Translations under genes and position numbers: made by a program
Shown here: positions 1-10,029 of the stretch, one piece after another
How positions within the stretch are numbered: position 1 is the first letter of the stretch
Layout of the letters: each line of letters opens with the position of its first letter
The notes under the pieces: model-generated
What the model was told of the DNA's origin: nothing
What the model saw: the letters and a program-made list of their open reading frames with translations, nothing else
Databases searched by the model: none
NCBI GenBank assembly: GCA_029204225.1
Contig: CM055106.1
Location: 1,447,208 to 1,511,207 of the forward strand
Origin: Diphasiastrum complanatum
Lineage: Eukaryota; Streptophyta; Lycopodiopsida; Lycopodiales; Lycopodiaceae
DNA length: 64,000 bases
Direction: 5' to 3'

Positions 1-30
1 TTGTTTCTACAACGATCTCACTCAACCAGA

Positions 31-1030
31 ATGGATTCGTCTTCTAGTTCTTCTCTTATCATCAAACTCGATGGGAGTAACTACCATCTCTGGAAGTTCA
101 AAATGAAGATCATACTACTAGTCAAGGAACTGTGAGACATTGTTGATGGCACAAAAGTTAAACTTGAAGGTGATGCAGCCACTATCACCAATTGGAAACT
201 GAAAAATGGCAAGGCTTTTGCCATGATTACTCTCAACATCAAAGACAATCAAATGAGTCACATAAGAGCTACTCAGACTACCAAGGATGCATGGGACATC
301 CTAGGCAACACTCTACGATATCAGGGATGTCTCCTCCAAACTGCATTTGAGGAAGAAAATTTTCACCCTGAGAATGTTTGAATCAGTAGGTGTGTCGATC
401 CATATCAACGCCTTTCAAAATCTTATGGAACAGATGACTACACCTGGCTTAGTCATAAAAGATACCGATGTTGTTATGACTCTATTATCGAGTCTTTCTG
501 AAGCCTATGAGAACTGTGTCCTAGCAATTTTGATCCAGGAGAATATCACCCTTTCAAGAGTGATTTCATTACGTCAAAAAGAGGAGGCCAGAAGATTTGC
601 AACCTCCTCAGGCACAGGGTCGGATCCTCAAGCTCTATATTCCAAAAATTGGAATTTCAGATCCAAAAAGAAGAGCAATATGCAGTCAAGATCAAATTTT
701 GACTCTGGCTCGAATTTTGGCTCTGGTTCGAATTCTGGATCAAGGTCGAATTTGAACTCTCCATCTTTCCAACTAAAGCAAAAACTATTCCATAGATACT
801 ACAAGAGAATTGGACATAAAATCAAGGTCTATAGAATTTTGAAATTCAACAATGAGAAGAAGAAGCAGTTCCAACAACAAGCAAATTCTGCCTCTGTTTT
901 TGATACAAGAACAAGAGGAAGATGAAGCAGCCTTTATGACCAAGGTTGGATAACATCAGGATATCGATTCCTGGTATCTCAATTCTGGAGCAACTAAACA
1001 CATGAGTCACCTAGAGTTGTTTCTCTGACA
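31..1030 (+). pseudogene. Ty1/copia gag-protease fragment
   Basis: This is the start of a copia-type polyprotein. An ATG at 31 opens a frame typical of the copia gag N-terminus (a 'LDGSNYHLWKFKMK' stretch, then 'IVDG'). It is broken by a TGA near 133, where the family usually has Trp or Arg. Around 345 the frame shifts by one, and gag continues at 347-925 (the 'LSEAYENCVLAIL' region, then a Ser/Asn-rich and basic tail). After another shift, the copia protease motif is readable near 965-1010 as 'WYLNSGATKHMSH'. The catalytic Asp of the D-S-G-A motif is Asn here. Nothing of integrase or reverse transcriptase follows, because unrelated sequence begins by about 1070. No LTR is visible, since the window starts just upstream of the ATG. 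It is a dead fragment. Class assignment is firm; family within copia is not determined. Confidence 0.85.
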
Positions 1031-1212
1031 TGCCAATTTTAAACCTTGCAGACGAAGATATCCGATTTGGAGTGCCAGGTTGACTTGCCTACGGACAGCA
1101 CCCATCCCATGCCTGTAGATGACCTGGGCACACGGTTGATGGCAGAGAGATAGAGGGAGCTTGCCAAAATGAGAGAGAGAGAGAGCTTGGGCTTGAGCAC
1201 AGAGGGCCCCCA

Positions 1213-2697
1213 TTGTACGAGGCAGATGAGCCAGTGTCAGAGGATGATCAGGATGAGGATGAGCCTATTCGGGTTGTGTTCGCCAGATCAGAACGGGATG
1301 AGGCATATGATACAGGTGTTGGGCACACGCCTAGAGCAGGGGTCATAGGTGCATCACGTGGTAGAGGTGGGACACATGCCACAGATTATACCGGGAGACG
1401 GGCAAGGCACATAGGGAGGGCTAGTGGCATACCTTCTTATGTTGATATGATGGAGGAGGCCCTTGATAGGGGGCAGACTGATTTGGGTTTACCTTCCGCA
1501 GCTGCTTGGATGCGTGCATCATAGAGCCATAGGCATTTCTATGACAGCACACCAGAGGAGTCACCAGATGACTTTGATTGTACCGATTGGGAGGCCATGT
1601 CGGGTTCGCATGGTGCACAGGATGAGGCACGAGATGTTCCCGATGATGGTGCTCATGATGAGTCCCAGAGCCCAGACCATTTGTATTCGGATGCCCAACT
1701 GGACGACTCAATTGCAGACTTGGATTCAGAGGCCCAGTAGATGTCGAGCGTCAGGGCACTCCCATCCTCTCTAGCCAGTATGCCCTACACAGAGTCTCAG
1801 CCAGAGCAGCTACACGAGGTGCCTGCAGTTCCTCCAGTTCCTCAGAGGGTGTACGTGCGCCGCACAACACCTCCAGTGCCACCGATACCGTTGAGGCCTG
1901 CAGCCCCTTCATCGCCATCCACTTTTGCAGCAGCAGGTCTCCATGGTAGGCCACCATCTATGCCCAGATCTTCTCTTGCAGCACCCACATCTACAGACGC
2001 TCCTCCACTGGCAGCACCCACGGTACATCCTCCTCCATTGGCAGCACCCATGGCACCGGCTCCTCCTTTGGCAGCACCCACAGCACATCCTCCTCCTTTG
2101 GCAGCACCCAGGATGTACCAGTACCGTCCACCACAGCGCCCCTTTCAGTACCTATCGCCGCTGTACTTGCCTCCTACAGGGACGACCCCTCCACATCTAG
2201 TTCCTCCACCAGTAGCAGGCCCACGGGCACACACTCCTCGGACCTATCCTCCACTATCAGCTGCATAGGGACACCCATCTTTGGCTACTCTATCCCAGTC
2301 GGCCGCAGCTTGGGCTCAGCCTAGTCAGCCAGGTGATCTGCATGGGGGTGATGAGGCATTGACGGCTCCCCTCGTCCGCAAGAGGCCAGGAAGGCCCAAG
2401 GGTGCACCGAACAAGAAAGGCCGGGCACAGAAACTGCCAGGGAAGAGAGGACGACCCCGCAGGGCTCCAATTGCTGGTAGAGGTGCTGTATTACAGCCAG
2501 CTACAGCAGGTGTTGTTGGTTTAGCGTGCTTGGGGGCTGATGCGGAGGCAGATTGGGAGGATGAGGATGACGACTCTTCCCTCTCGGATACACTGCCCAT
2601 GCCAGTACCAGACAGACATAGATATCAGTTGCGAGAGTCAGCTCGGGGCCCTGAGTTGTCTCCGGAGCATTCATCTGAGTTTGAGGCAGAGCATTGA
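1213..2697 (+). pseudogene. transposon-type ORF: acidic, proline-rich, AT-hook
   Basis: One reading frame of 495 codons is interrupted only by three TAG codons, at 1522, 1738 and 2266. The segments between them keep a consistent layout. First comes an acidic region (repeated Asp/Glu, roughly codons 1-30). A Gly/Arg-rich stretch and a 'PSYVDMMEEALDRG' segment follow. A second acidic segment precedes a long Pro/Ala-rich domain with repeats of 'PPLAAP' (near 2005-2105). The C-terminus carries AT-hook-like motifs, 'RKRPGRPKG' near 2380 and 'GKRGRPRRAP' near 2450, suggesting binding to AT-rich DNA. An acidic tail ends it. A small in-frame part may continue upstream from about 1070. I read it as the C-terminal part of a DNA-transposon protein (hAT- or PIF-like architectures have such tails), but no catalytic domain is present. 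Base composition is GC-richer than the flanks. Confidence 0.5.
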
Positions 2698-2699
2698 TT

Positions 2700-3196
2700 G
2701 TAGCTCCGTCATTTTATTTTTAGCAGTTTGATATCATGTTTCATGTTTGGCGGCCAGATGGTCGAACACTGTATTCAGACCAATTTTCATATTATATTTG
2801 GTGTTGGACGTATTCTATTCACTGCACAATGTGTATTTGTCAATTTGTAATTGTGATGTTCTACTTGCAGATTTACTTCAAATGGTGTGTGCATGTTTTC
2901 AATTAGTTTTCAGTACAGAGTTTGAGAGCATATGCAGAACACAGAAATACAACCCCCCTAATAGCATTTCATAATCACATACATCAGATTGCAATACACA
3001 AGGCACGCATTGCACAAAAAACACATCGTACATTAATTCAACAGATGTATCAAAACTACAATACGTATTCCCGCCACATATGGCTGGGGCTGTTCTTTAC
3101 ACCATGCCAAACACTAAATACTGCCTCATCTACTGATAAACATTAAATAACAACAATCAGCCACATACGGCTGAACCCCATCTATGCTAAACATTT
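2700..3196. other. no gene seen
   Basis: AT-rich sequence between the plus-strand AT-hook frame and the small minus-strand gene. It probably includes the 3' untranslated ends of both convergent units. I see no coding signal or repeat here. Confidence 0.5.
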
Positions 3197-3541
3197 CTAC
3201 GGATCCTCCACAGACTCCTCGCCCTCGTTAGGTGCATTGTTCTGTTGCTCTCGCTCTGCCTCCCGGTTAGCCCGAGCTGCCTCCTGGTCAGCCCGACGGC
3301 GGGCAGCCCTTTCCCTGACCATGATGAGCTGTCGTCGTGTGAAGTTCATTCTGATTTGCTCATCCAAATCCAGCTTGATAGCGGGGGCGGGGGCCACAGC
3401 GGGGGCGGGGATCTGTAGCTCTGGGTGTCTCTGCCGAGTCTCTCGCAGCATCTCTGCAATGTCTGCTTCTTGCTTCCGATGCCTTTCGTTGTGCCTTCAG
3501 ACATCTTCCTCGAGCTTCCTCCTGGCTTCGCCCTCCGCCAT
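3197..3541 (-). pseudogene. small basic coiled-coil protein gene, one stop
   Basis: Reading the minus strand from the ATG at 3541 gives 114 codons. The sequence starts 'MAEGEARRKLEEDV', then has a TGA near 3499 where CGA (Arg) would restore the charge pattern, and runs on to a stop at 3197. The protein is rich in Arg, Glu and Gln with heptad-like spacing. A Pro/Ala linker ('PAPAVAPAPA') is followed by a helical part ending 'EREQQNNAPNEGEE', so a coiled-coil is likely. It is convergent with the AT-hook frame and may be the second ORF of the same element. Its upstream region holds three tandem repeats, each with CCAAT in this gene's orientation. I do not recognise a named family. Confidence 0.45.
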
Positions 3542-3570
3542 ATCACGACACCCTGTTGCTTGAAATGACC

Positions 3571-3740
3571 CTCACAGCCTCTCACAGCCTCTCAATGGCG
3601 CTCACTGGCTCTCTCACAGCCTCTCACTCGGTCTGTCACACAGCCTCTCACAATGCCTCTCTCTCACAGCCTCCCACTGGCTCTCCCTCACAACTTCTTG
3701 CAATGCCTCTCACCCCCTCTCACTGGCTCTCTCACTGTCT
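3571..3740. repeat. CTCTCACAGC-type minisatellite
   Basis: Short, imperfect tandem copies of 'cctctcacagcctctcac' and 'cactggctctctcac' variants. They lie immediately upstream (on the minus strand) of the small basic gene, so they would fall in its 5' leader or promoter. Confidence 0.6.
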
Positions 3741-3828
3741 CGTGAGTGCCTATTTAACCCCACAACCTGTTTCCCAATTTGCTTTTGTTGATGATCCCAT
3801 GTGCTACTGTACCTACCCCATGTGCTGA

Positions 3829-4045
3829 TCTCCCACATGCTGCACTGCGATTGGGTCCATGGTCTGCTCCTCCATAATGCCCATGTGACGGTGTACCTGT
3901 CCGGATGTATTGCTCCCCCACATGCTGCACTCCGATTGGGTCCATGGTCTGCTCTTCCACAGTGCCCATGTGCTACTGTACCTCCCCCATGTATTGCTCC
4001 CCCACATGCCGCACTCCGATTGGGTCCGCTCTCCCACAGTGCCCC
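3829..4045 (-). repeat. 83-86 bp tandem repeat carrying CCAAT boxes
   Basis: Two and a half copies of a unit of about 83-86 bp, starting near 3829, 3916 and 3998. Each contains 'cactccgattgggtcc' or a close variant, which reads CCAAT on the minus strand. The repeats lie 300-480 bp upstream of the minus-strand gene that starts at 3541, so they could be a repeated promoter module. That role is inferred from position only. Confidence 0.55.
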
Positions 4046-4176
4046 CTGTACAGTAACATCTTAGTTTTTACCTAGTTTTAGCCTGTTAAAAGGGTTTTTT
4101 TTTTTTAAATAATAAAAAATATTATTTTTGTGGTGCCGCCCTGGTACCGCTGGTCTGAGGGCGGCACCATAACCGC

Positions 4177-4218
4177 GGTACCACCATTATGGTACCGCGG
4201 TACCATAATGGCGGTACC
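4177..4218. repeat. 42-bp palindrome (28-bp perfect core)
   Basis: Positions 4184-4211 form a perfect 28-bp palindrome centred on the CGCG at 4196-4199. GGTACC blocks at 4177-4182 and 4213-4218 extend it to 42 bp with one mismatched pair. A further inverted pair, 'gtgccgccc' and 'gggcggcac', lies just upstream at about 4132-4168. Such nested GC-rich palindromes are common near ends or promoters of DNA transposons; the role here is unknown. Confidence 0.75.
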
Positions 4219-4239
4219 ACGTGCCACTATGATCTACAT

Positions 4240-4243
4240 ATAC

Positions 4244-4277
<34 letters not shown>

Positions 4278-4298
4278 CTATCTATATATATATATTTA
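4240..4298. repeat. AT/TA-rich microsatellite
   Basis: Runs of 'catacatacata' followed by (TA)n and '(TCTA)n' steps. A simple repeat with no coding significance. Confidence 0.85.
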
Positions 4299-4439
4299 AA
4301 CTTATGTACACTTTTGCGCAGGTGTATGGGTGCACCCATGCATCCTCTCCCCTCACCCATGCATGAGGTTTTTTGAACTGGAAATCTAAAAAAATAGTAT
4401 GCATGTATGGGGAGAGGATGCATGGCCCTTCTCCCATGC

Positions 4440-4589
4440 ATGCATCCATCCATCTCTCTTTCTCCAACACCCTCCATCTGTCACTCTCCCTCCATCTCTC
4501 CTTCCCTCCATCGCTCACTCTCCCTCCATCTCTCCTTCCCTCCATCGCTCCTCCTGCTCCCTCTCCCTCACCCTCCACCGCTCCCTGCC

Positions 4590-4636
<47 letters not shown>
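4440..4636. repeat. CT-rich tract with (CT)n at about 4592-4633
   Basis: Tandem 'ccctccatctctccttccctccatcgctcactct' type repeats (read in parts) grade into an uninterrupted (CT)n run of about 42 bp. Open frames across this tract are artefacts of the repeat. Confidence 0.85.
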
Positions 4637-4637
<1 letters not shown>

Positions 4638-4639
4638 CA

Positions 4640-5500
4640 CACCTTTACTTCTTCTTTGGTCTGTCTACATTCTATTCTATAACACTTTCTTGGTTTTTGC
4701 ATAACACTTTCCCAGTTTCAACCCTCAAAGAATGATTTGGAACAGCCCCGCAAGAGCCTGGAATAGCGAACACAAAGAACTATATGGGAAGGAACCTATG
4801 CAGCATCTGCCATACCTTCGCATGTATACAAACTAAGCCCCGCCAGTAGTGTGCATTTTTTATAGTAATTTTGCACTAATTACTAAAAACATCTGATGTG
4901 AATATAATGCTCGATGCTTCCATCCCGCTCAGCCTTTCCCATATCGTCATAGTAGCTGATCTAGTTAGTGCTGGTGGAGTGGTGAAGTTTGTGTATAAAA
5001 TCCATCTTACAAAGTCATTGGAATTCCAGATCTAATGTTAGTCTGTACAATAATGCAGAAAAATGTTGCTCATGTATGAAGCTGTATGAAGATAGAAAGC
5101 TGGTTTTTGTCGATCTGAGAATCTTTTGATTTTGATCTGTATTACCTTCCATATATGTATGTGTATGTGTTTGATGGCAAACAACCAGTCAGTATTGCAG
5201 AGTGAATAAACCTAAGATCATGCCATCCAAAACTTGCAGCTGGACCTGATTTATTGACTGAAAGGAGACGGTTTTTAGACGAAAATCAGTAACTAAGCTG
5301 AAATGTTAGAGTCGAACCAAAAAGATTGTGCATGCTCCCTAAGATTTCTTAATATGCACCTCCCAGGAATATACCCAGGCAGTTAAGTCTACTAGCTTGA
5401 AGTTTGTGCAAATGAAGGCATTGAGCGGCCTTTTCATGTGCGTCTCCACCAACAAATGAACATATTTTGCCATCATTGTCACACATTAGATCAGAAAAAA
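4640..5500. other. no gene seen
   Basis: Unique-looking AT-rich sequence. No convincing exon, repeat or RNA gene was found. Confidence 0.4.
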
Positions 5501-5504
5501 CTGC

Positions 5505-5994
5505 CTACACATCTGGTTCTTGATCCAATGTTTGTAAATGAGCAATTGGGAAAATCTGGATTGCCCAACTATTTGGTATGGACTTGAATATTGAGAAGTT
5601 TATATTGTAGGTAATAATTTGGCATTCAGGATTACTAATATGATAGAGGATCTCGTTAACCCTATCACCCAAAGCTCTTACCTCCAAATTTAATAGAGCA
5701 AGTTTGAATAGTTGTGCACATTCTTGCTTGAGATGCTTAGCAGAAGCAACGACATTCACAAAATCTCCGACGTGAACCAGATGGATAATTTTGCTTGATA
5801 CCGCTATCAATTCCCCATCCAAATAGAGCTCTCAGATCTTGCTCCATGCTGCTCAACCTTTCACTATGATCCGACATTTGGCTGGTGGACGTGGTCTGAA
5901 AACAAAGTATGGAGTGATGAGAGACCAATCTCCGGCCGCTCTCATAGCAGATAATAGGAGGATTCACATTCTTTACTGAAGCAGATGAGTACAA
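5505..5994 (-). pseudogene. unrecognised coding remnant, frameshifted
   Basis: Two overlapping minus-strand frames, 5994-5737 and 5822-5505, read well in sequence if a single shift near 5810 is allowed. The upstream part has 'SSMEQDLRALF'; the downstream part is a hydrophobic helical segment, 'HLKQECAQLFKLALLNLEVRALGDRV', here given only by its position near 5700-5640. This looks more protein-like than chance. I do not recognise the family, no start or splice sites are clear, and it may be a host-gene fragment like its neighbour at 6076-6452. Confidence 0.3.
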
Positions 5995-6075
5995 TCCATC
6001 GTATGCTACCTCAATTCACAAAACACACCAAGAACAGTGAGAGAGCTATGACGGCAGGTGCCACAGTAGTTTTGA

Positions 6076-6452
6076 TTGAGCATTTGCCCCGAGGCAGATA
6101 AGTTGGATGGAGTTGAAACTCTTGCCACATTGGAATTGTTTTTTAAAGCACTAGCATTCCACACAACAGGACATGCTCTATATGTTCCTACATTGGTGAG
6201 AATGGTCCTAAAGGTTTCAGATCAAGCAACAGAGTGCATAGCAGACATGCCCTTATTGGTAGCTCCTCACAGACTGGTCAAGAGGCTGTTGTTCAAGCCG
6301 ACATCTTCACTCAGATGCTACTGCTCATCCAGAGTGACTTCACAGAGAGAGCCAAAAGAAAAGCCATGGAATTGCTAAAGCTTCTGAGAAGTTCTTGGTC
6401 AAATGATCCTTGCATTTCTAAATATGGACACACTGATGTTGTTCTGTTCTGA
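6076..6452 (+). pseudogene. plant U-box E3 ligase C-terminal fragment
   Basis: Two frames that overlap near 6234-6378 together resemble the armadillo-repeat C-terminus of plant U-box (PUB/CMPG-like) ubiquitin ligases. The first includes 'LVRMVLKVSDQATECI'. The second holds the family's typical ending, 'QSDFTERAKRKAMELLKLL' near 6330-6385, followed by 'RSSWSNDPC'. In intact members this part forms the ARM solenoid that binds substrate, and the U-box near the N-terminus recruits E2. Here the U-box and most ARM repeats are missing, and a frameshift splits what is left. It is a gene relic, not a working gene. No element boundaries are visible around it, so it could be a captured fragment or a decayed local copy. 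Confidence 0.6.
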
Positions 6453-6647
6453 ATATGGTCACACTAATGTTGTTCCCTGCTTGTCCACTCTGCAACAGAT
6501 GATGAAGAGAGATTCAGTGCAAAGTTGAATGGCTTGGATTCACTGTTTGGGCTTTGGTTTCTATACTTTCTCTACAAGGTTCTCATTTTCAATTTGCTTG
6601 GGACCCTGCTTATTTCCATCAGATGTTTTTTTCAATGTTGATTCTAG

Positions 6648-6782
6648 GTCATACCACTGGCAAGACGCAAATGCAATTGAAGATGCTCTGGAAAGGCTAT
6701 AGTAATACATTAGAGTTGATGCAAGAACACGCTCAGATGGAGGAGAGATTTATCTTTTCTTTTCTAGAAGAGGCTGCTAAAG
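6648..6782 (+). CDS. possible exon of a hemerythrin-like protein
   Basis: A 45-codon open stretch is bounded by a plausible acceptor ('gattctag' ending at 6647) and donor (AAAG/GTAATG at 6783). The peptide contains 'LELMQEHAQMEERFIF', which resembles the His/Glu helix of HHE (hemerythrin-like) cation-binding proteins, where H and EE residues ligate metal. No neighbouring exons could be linked. It may be a relic next to the U-box fragment. The match rests on one short motif. Confidence 0.33.
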
Positions 6783-6849
6783 GTAATGTTTTCTTAAGCT
6801 CTTATGTTGAGAGTTCAATTCATAATTTTCTACTTGTGCTCTTTTAACG

Positions 6850-8400
6850 ATGTTTTAACGTCTGTGAAGGGCATCCAAATCATCTTGCTTTTATGTTTTG
6901 TAGCTAACAAAAGTTTCTAAGCTGAAGTTTGCTACTCCCGTTGAGACTTTACTTACTAAAGATTTGCATAGTAATATTTTGTAGCACTGAATGTCATTAA
7001 TAGCGCGTGGTTAGCTCAAATTTTGCAAGAATGGACCATTCAATTTCAGATTGAGTTTGGGGACCACACTACTTAGCACATTACAATGAGACCTCATTTA
7101 ACACCAAAAATAGGATTGGAAGTTAAGGAGCTCCTGGAATCCAAAAATAAGAAGCCTCCTTCCATGAAAACTAAAACTTCGATTCTCTATAGATGTTTGT
7201 GGGCCACACGAAAATTTGAATGGTGCAGTTCCTGTGATCCAAGTGGGGCAAGACTTCATTCTCCTTTTTTATTTGTTTCAAAAATTGTTTCTTCATTCCC
7301 AAATGATCTTCACTGTTTTATCTTAACGTTGACAAAACAGCCTTTTTCCAATCCACAATCAGATCAGTTTTATATGTGAAACAAATAATTAATAGAAGCA
7401 CAAAACTATTCACGGAAAGGTTCAAGCCCTTCTACATAGACGTAATAGACCATACTTAGTCTATCTAAATTGTAAAATGCAAACAACACTTTTTCAGACT
7501 CACAGATATAAAGTAGGAACTAGCATTTCTCAAATGTCAGGGACATTATGAAACTGATACAAACAAATTTGACAAAAAAATCTCACTGTTGGTGATTTCC
7601 TAACGTGGACTTAAGATAGAATTATTGTAGGATTTTTATGGGTGTGCTTCATTCAGATTGATTTGCTGAGCCCTTGATTTCTCTCAAAAACCCTTACACA
7701 AAGAGAGAAGTTCTTGAAATATAGGATTCAAGTACTCTTAAGTTTCATGCACAAGACGCAAGGAGATGCGTTCTTTTTGGTTGAAATAAATTTTTTATTT
7801 CCGAATCCAAGAAAGTCGGATATATATTTTCTCATTGTTTAAAGCCCTTTAATCCCTCAACACTTGGGAATATTTTGTAGTCCTCTACTGACAACCCCAT
7901 ATAACACGTTTGATAAATGGTCTTGAAGCATAGAAAACTTATGTTCACACCTATGATTTAAGTTTTGGAGTCCCTTAGATATCCTATAATACCTTTGAGG
8001 AATGGCCTTAAAGAAAAAAGAATTCATTCTCACACCTATGATTTAAAATTTGGGCCATAACCTAAAAGAAATAGGGAGAATATGCAAATGAGTTTTTTTT
8101 CATGAGAGTTCTTGAGGATAGCAATTTGGGCCTTGATTGGAAAGTTAATTGGAAGAACATACAATTGGGTTTTTTCTGAGGAGGAGCTCTTGAGGGTAGA
8201 TAGTAAAAGACTTTAGGTCATTTAAATTTGACCTTTTTACATACCTATTGTATTACATGTGGATTCTTATCCTATATGATTTTAACAGGTCAAATTGACA
8301 TTTGTATTATCATTTTAAAAATACCCATATTCAAAAGAAATTTATGCAAAGTATTTCATGTCAAATAAAAAGTTTGTAAATAAAGAGTATTACGTCCTGT
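6850..8400. other. no gene seen
   Basis: AT-rich intergenic sequence. Short open frames (for example 7086-7379) lack family resemblance or splice context. Nothing is supported here. Confidence 0.45.
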
Positions 8401-9616
8401 GCTACAAGCCGAGACTGGCCCAGGAGACTAAACTGGGCTCCAAACGGTTTAGTACTCATAGCGAAATGTGCATCGAAACCAAAAACCCTAAATGCAGTGT
8501 TGGGATTCTAGGCCCGCGGATTCAGTCAAATACAGTCAGAACTTCGGTTGGGAGGTCCACAAGTTTGTGGGATCGAAATGAATCCACAGGACCATTTGTA
8601 GCTCAATTTTGATGTCGTTTGTCCGGAAACGCCCTTTCTATCGGGGGGAATGCCAGTAAATGGACTACTTTCCATCATCTCCAAGAACTAGTTCAATGTC
8701 GTCAAACAGTGTCCATTTTTCAGACCGTCTGTTCCATCATGTGCTGCTCGCCGAGTTGAATCCACAAGACTACACCGAGCTCCAAACGGTTCAGTACTCA
8801 CAGCGAAATGTGCGTCCGAACCAAAAATCCTAAACGTAGTTATGGGATTCTAGGCATTCTAGGCCCATCAAACCAAGAATTGGTCGGATTCAGTAGTCAA
8901 CAGTCAGAACCTTGGACGAGAGATGTCCACAGGCTTGTGGGCTCGACATGAACCCACAGGACCATTTGCAGTTCAATTCTAATGTCACCCTTTCTATCGA
9001 GAGGAATGCCACTAAATGGACTACTTTCCAACATTCCCGAGAGTTGGTCCATTGTCATCGAACGGAGTCCATTTTTCAGACCCTATGTTTGTCTTGTGCT
9101 GCACGTCAAGACAAACCCACATGACTAAACTGGACTCCAAACGGTTCAGTACTCACAGCGAAATGGGCGTCTGAACCATAAATCCTAAATGTAGTCCTAG
9201 GATTCTAGGCCCGTCGAGCCAGGAATTGGTCGGATTCAGTAGAAAACAGTCAGAACTTCGGACAGGAGGTGTCCAGAGGTTTATGGGCTCAACACAAACC
9301 CACAGGACCATTTGCAGCTCAATTCTGAAACTGTTTGTTTGGAAATGCCCTTTCTATCGGGGAGAGTGCCACTAAACGGACTACTTTCTTACATTCTCGA
9401 GAATTGGTCCTGTGTCGCCAGCTGAGATGAACCCACATGACTAAACCGGGCTCCAAACAGTTCAGTACTCACAGCGAAACGTGCATATAAACCAGAAATT
9501 CTAAATGCAGTCTTGGGATTCTAGGCCCGTCGAGCCAGAAATTGTTGGTTAGATTCAGTAAAAAACAGTCAGAACCTTGGACGGTAGGTGTTCAGAGGTT
9601 TGTGGGCTCAACACAA
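8401..9616. repeat. satellite-like array, ~350-bp unit, about 3.5 copies
   Basis: Four successive copies of one unit begin near 8401, 8741, 9099 and 9417. Each carries 'ctccaaacggttcagtactc' (or one or two changes), then 'cagcgaaatgtgc', 'gggattctaggccc', 'cagtcagaac' and a 'gcccacaggaccatttgcag' type block. Spacing is about 340, 358 and 318 bp, the last shortened by a deletion. The final copy is cut at 9615/9616, where the truncated end of a Ty3 element begins, so the breakpoint is inside the array. No coding function. Confidence 0.85.
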
Positions 9617-10026
9617 GGTAACCATTGTTAGTCTGGATTGGAATTTTTGGTGCAGTTTGGGTGACGAAAGGTTTGATCAGAGTTTTGGCCTAACAATGGG
9701 AGATGGACTGACGGTCACCAGATATAATGCCAATGGTGACCATCGAGTTTGCGTTAATCCTGACCTTGTACGTGGTACCTTGGTATAGGAAGTGGAAGCG
9801 TGTCATCGACATGTCCCAGGTGGCATAAGCGTGAAGGGCAAGGCCCATGTTAATCTCAAAATGTAAAAGCGCAGAAAAATCCCATTGCCTCAAGAAGTGG
9901 GCCAGTTGTCTAAAGCCATGGTTGAATCAGAGCGTTAGAGGGTAAGGGCCAAATCTGTGTGGCTGAGAGGATTTCATGCTGGATCACCTGCTTGGTGCCA
10001 AAGTCTTTAGAGGATGAGGAGGCCAT
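9617..10026 (-). pseudogene. ORF3 N-terminal part, element 1 (truncated)
   Basis: On the minus strand an ATG at 10026 begins 'MASSSSED', matching the start of ORF3 in element 2 (ATG at 18704, 'MGSSSSED'). The two copies are nearly identical through 'TYKVRINANSMVTIGI' (near 9740). Here the gene ends abruptly at 9617 where satellite DNA starts, leaving only about the first 135 codons, with stops and shifts. The intact protein's role is unknown. It lies downstream of integrase, the position of env-like or extra ORFs in some plant Ty3 lineages. Confidence 0.6.
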
Positions 10027-10029
10027 ATT

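Noticed and set aside
1842-2081. Minus-strand Gly/Ala-rich frame
   Set aside because: Shadow of the proline-rich plus-strand frame.
4282-4735. Overlapping Ser/Leu/Pro-rich frames
   Set aside because: Translations of the AT and CT microsatellites.
8401-9616. CRISPR-like array
   Set aside because: Units are about 350 bp, diverged throughout and lack short identical repeats with unique spacers; it is a eukaryotic satellite.
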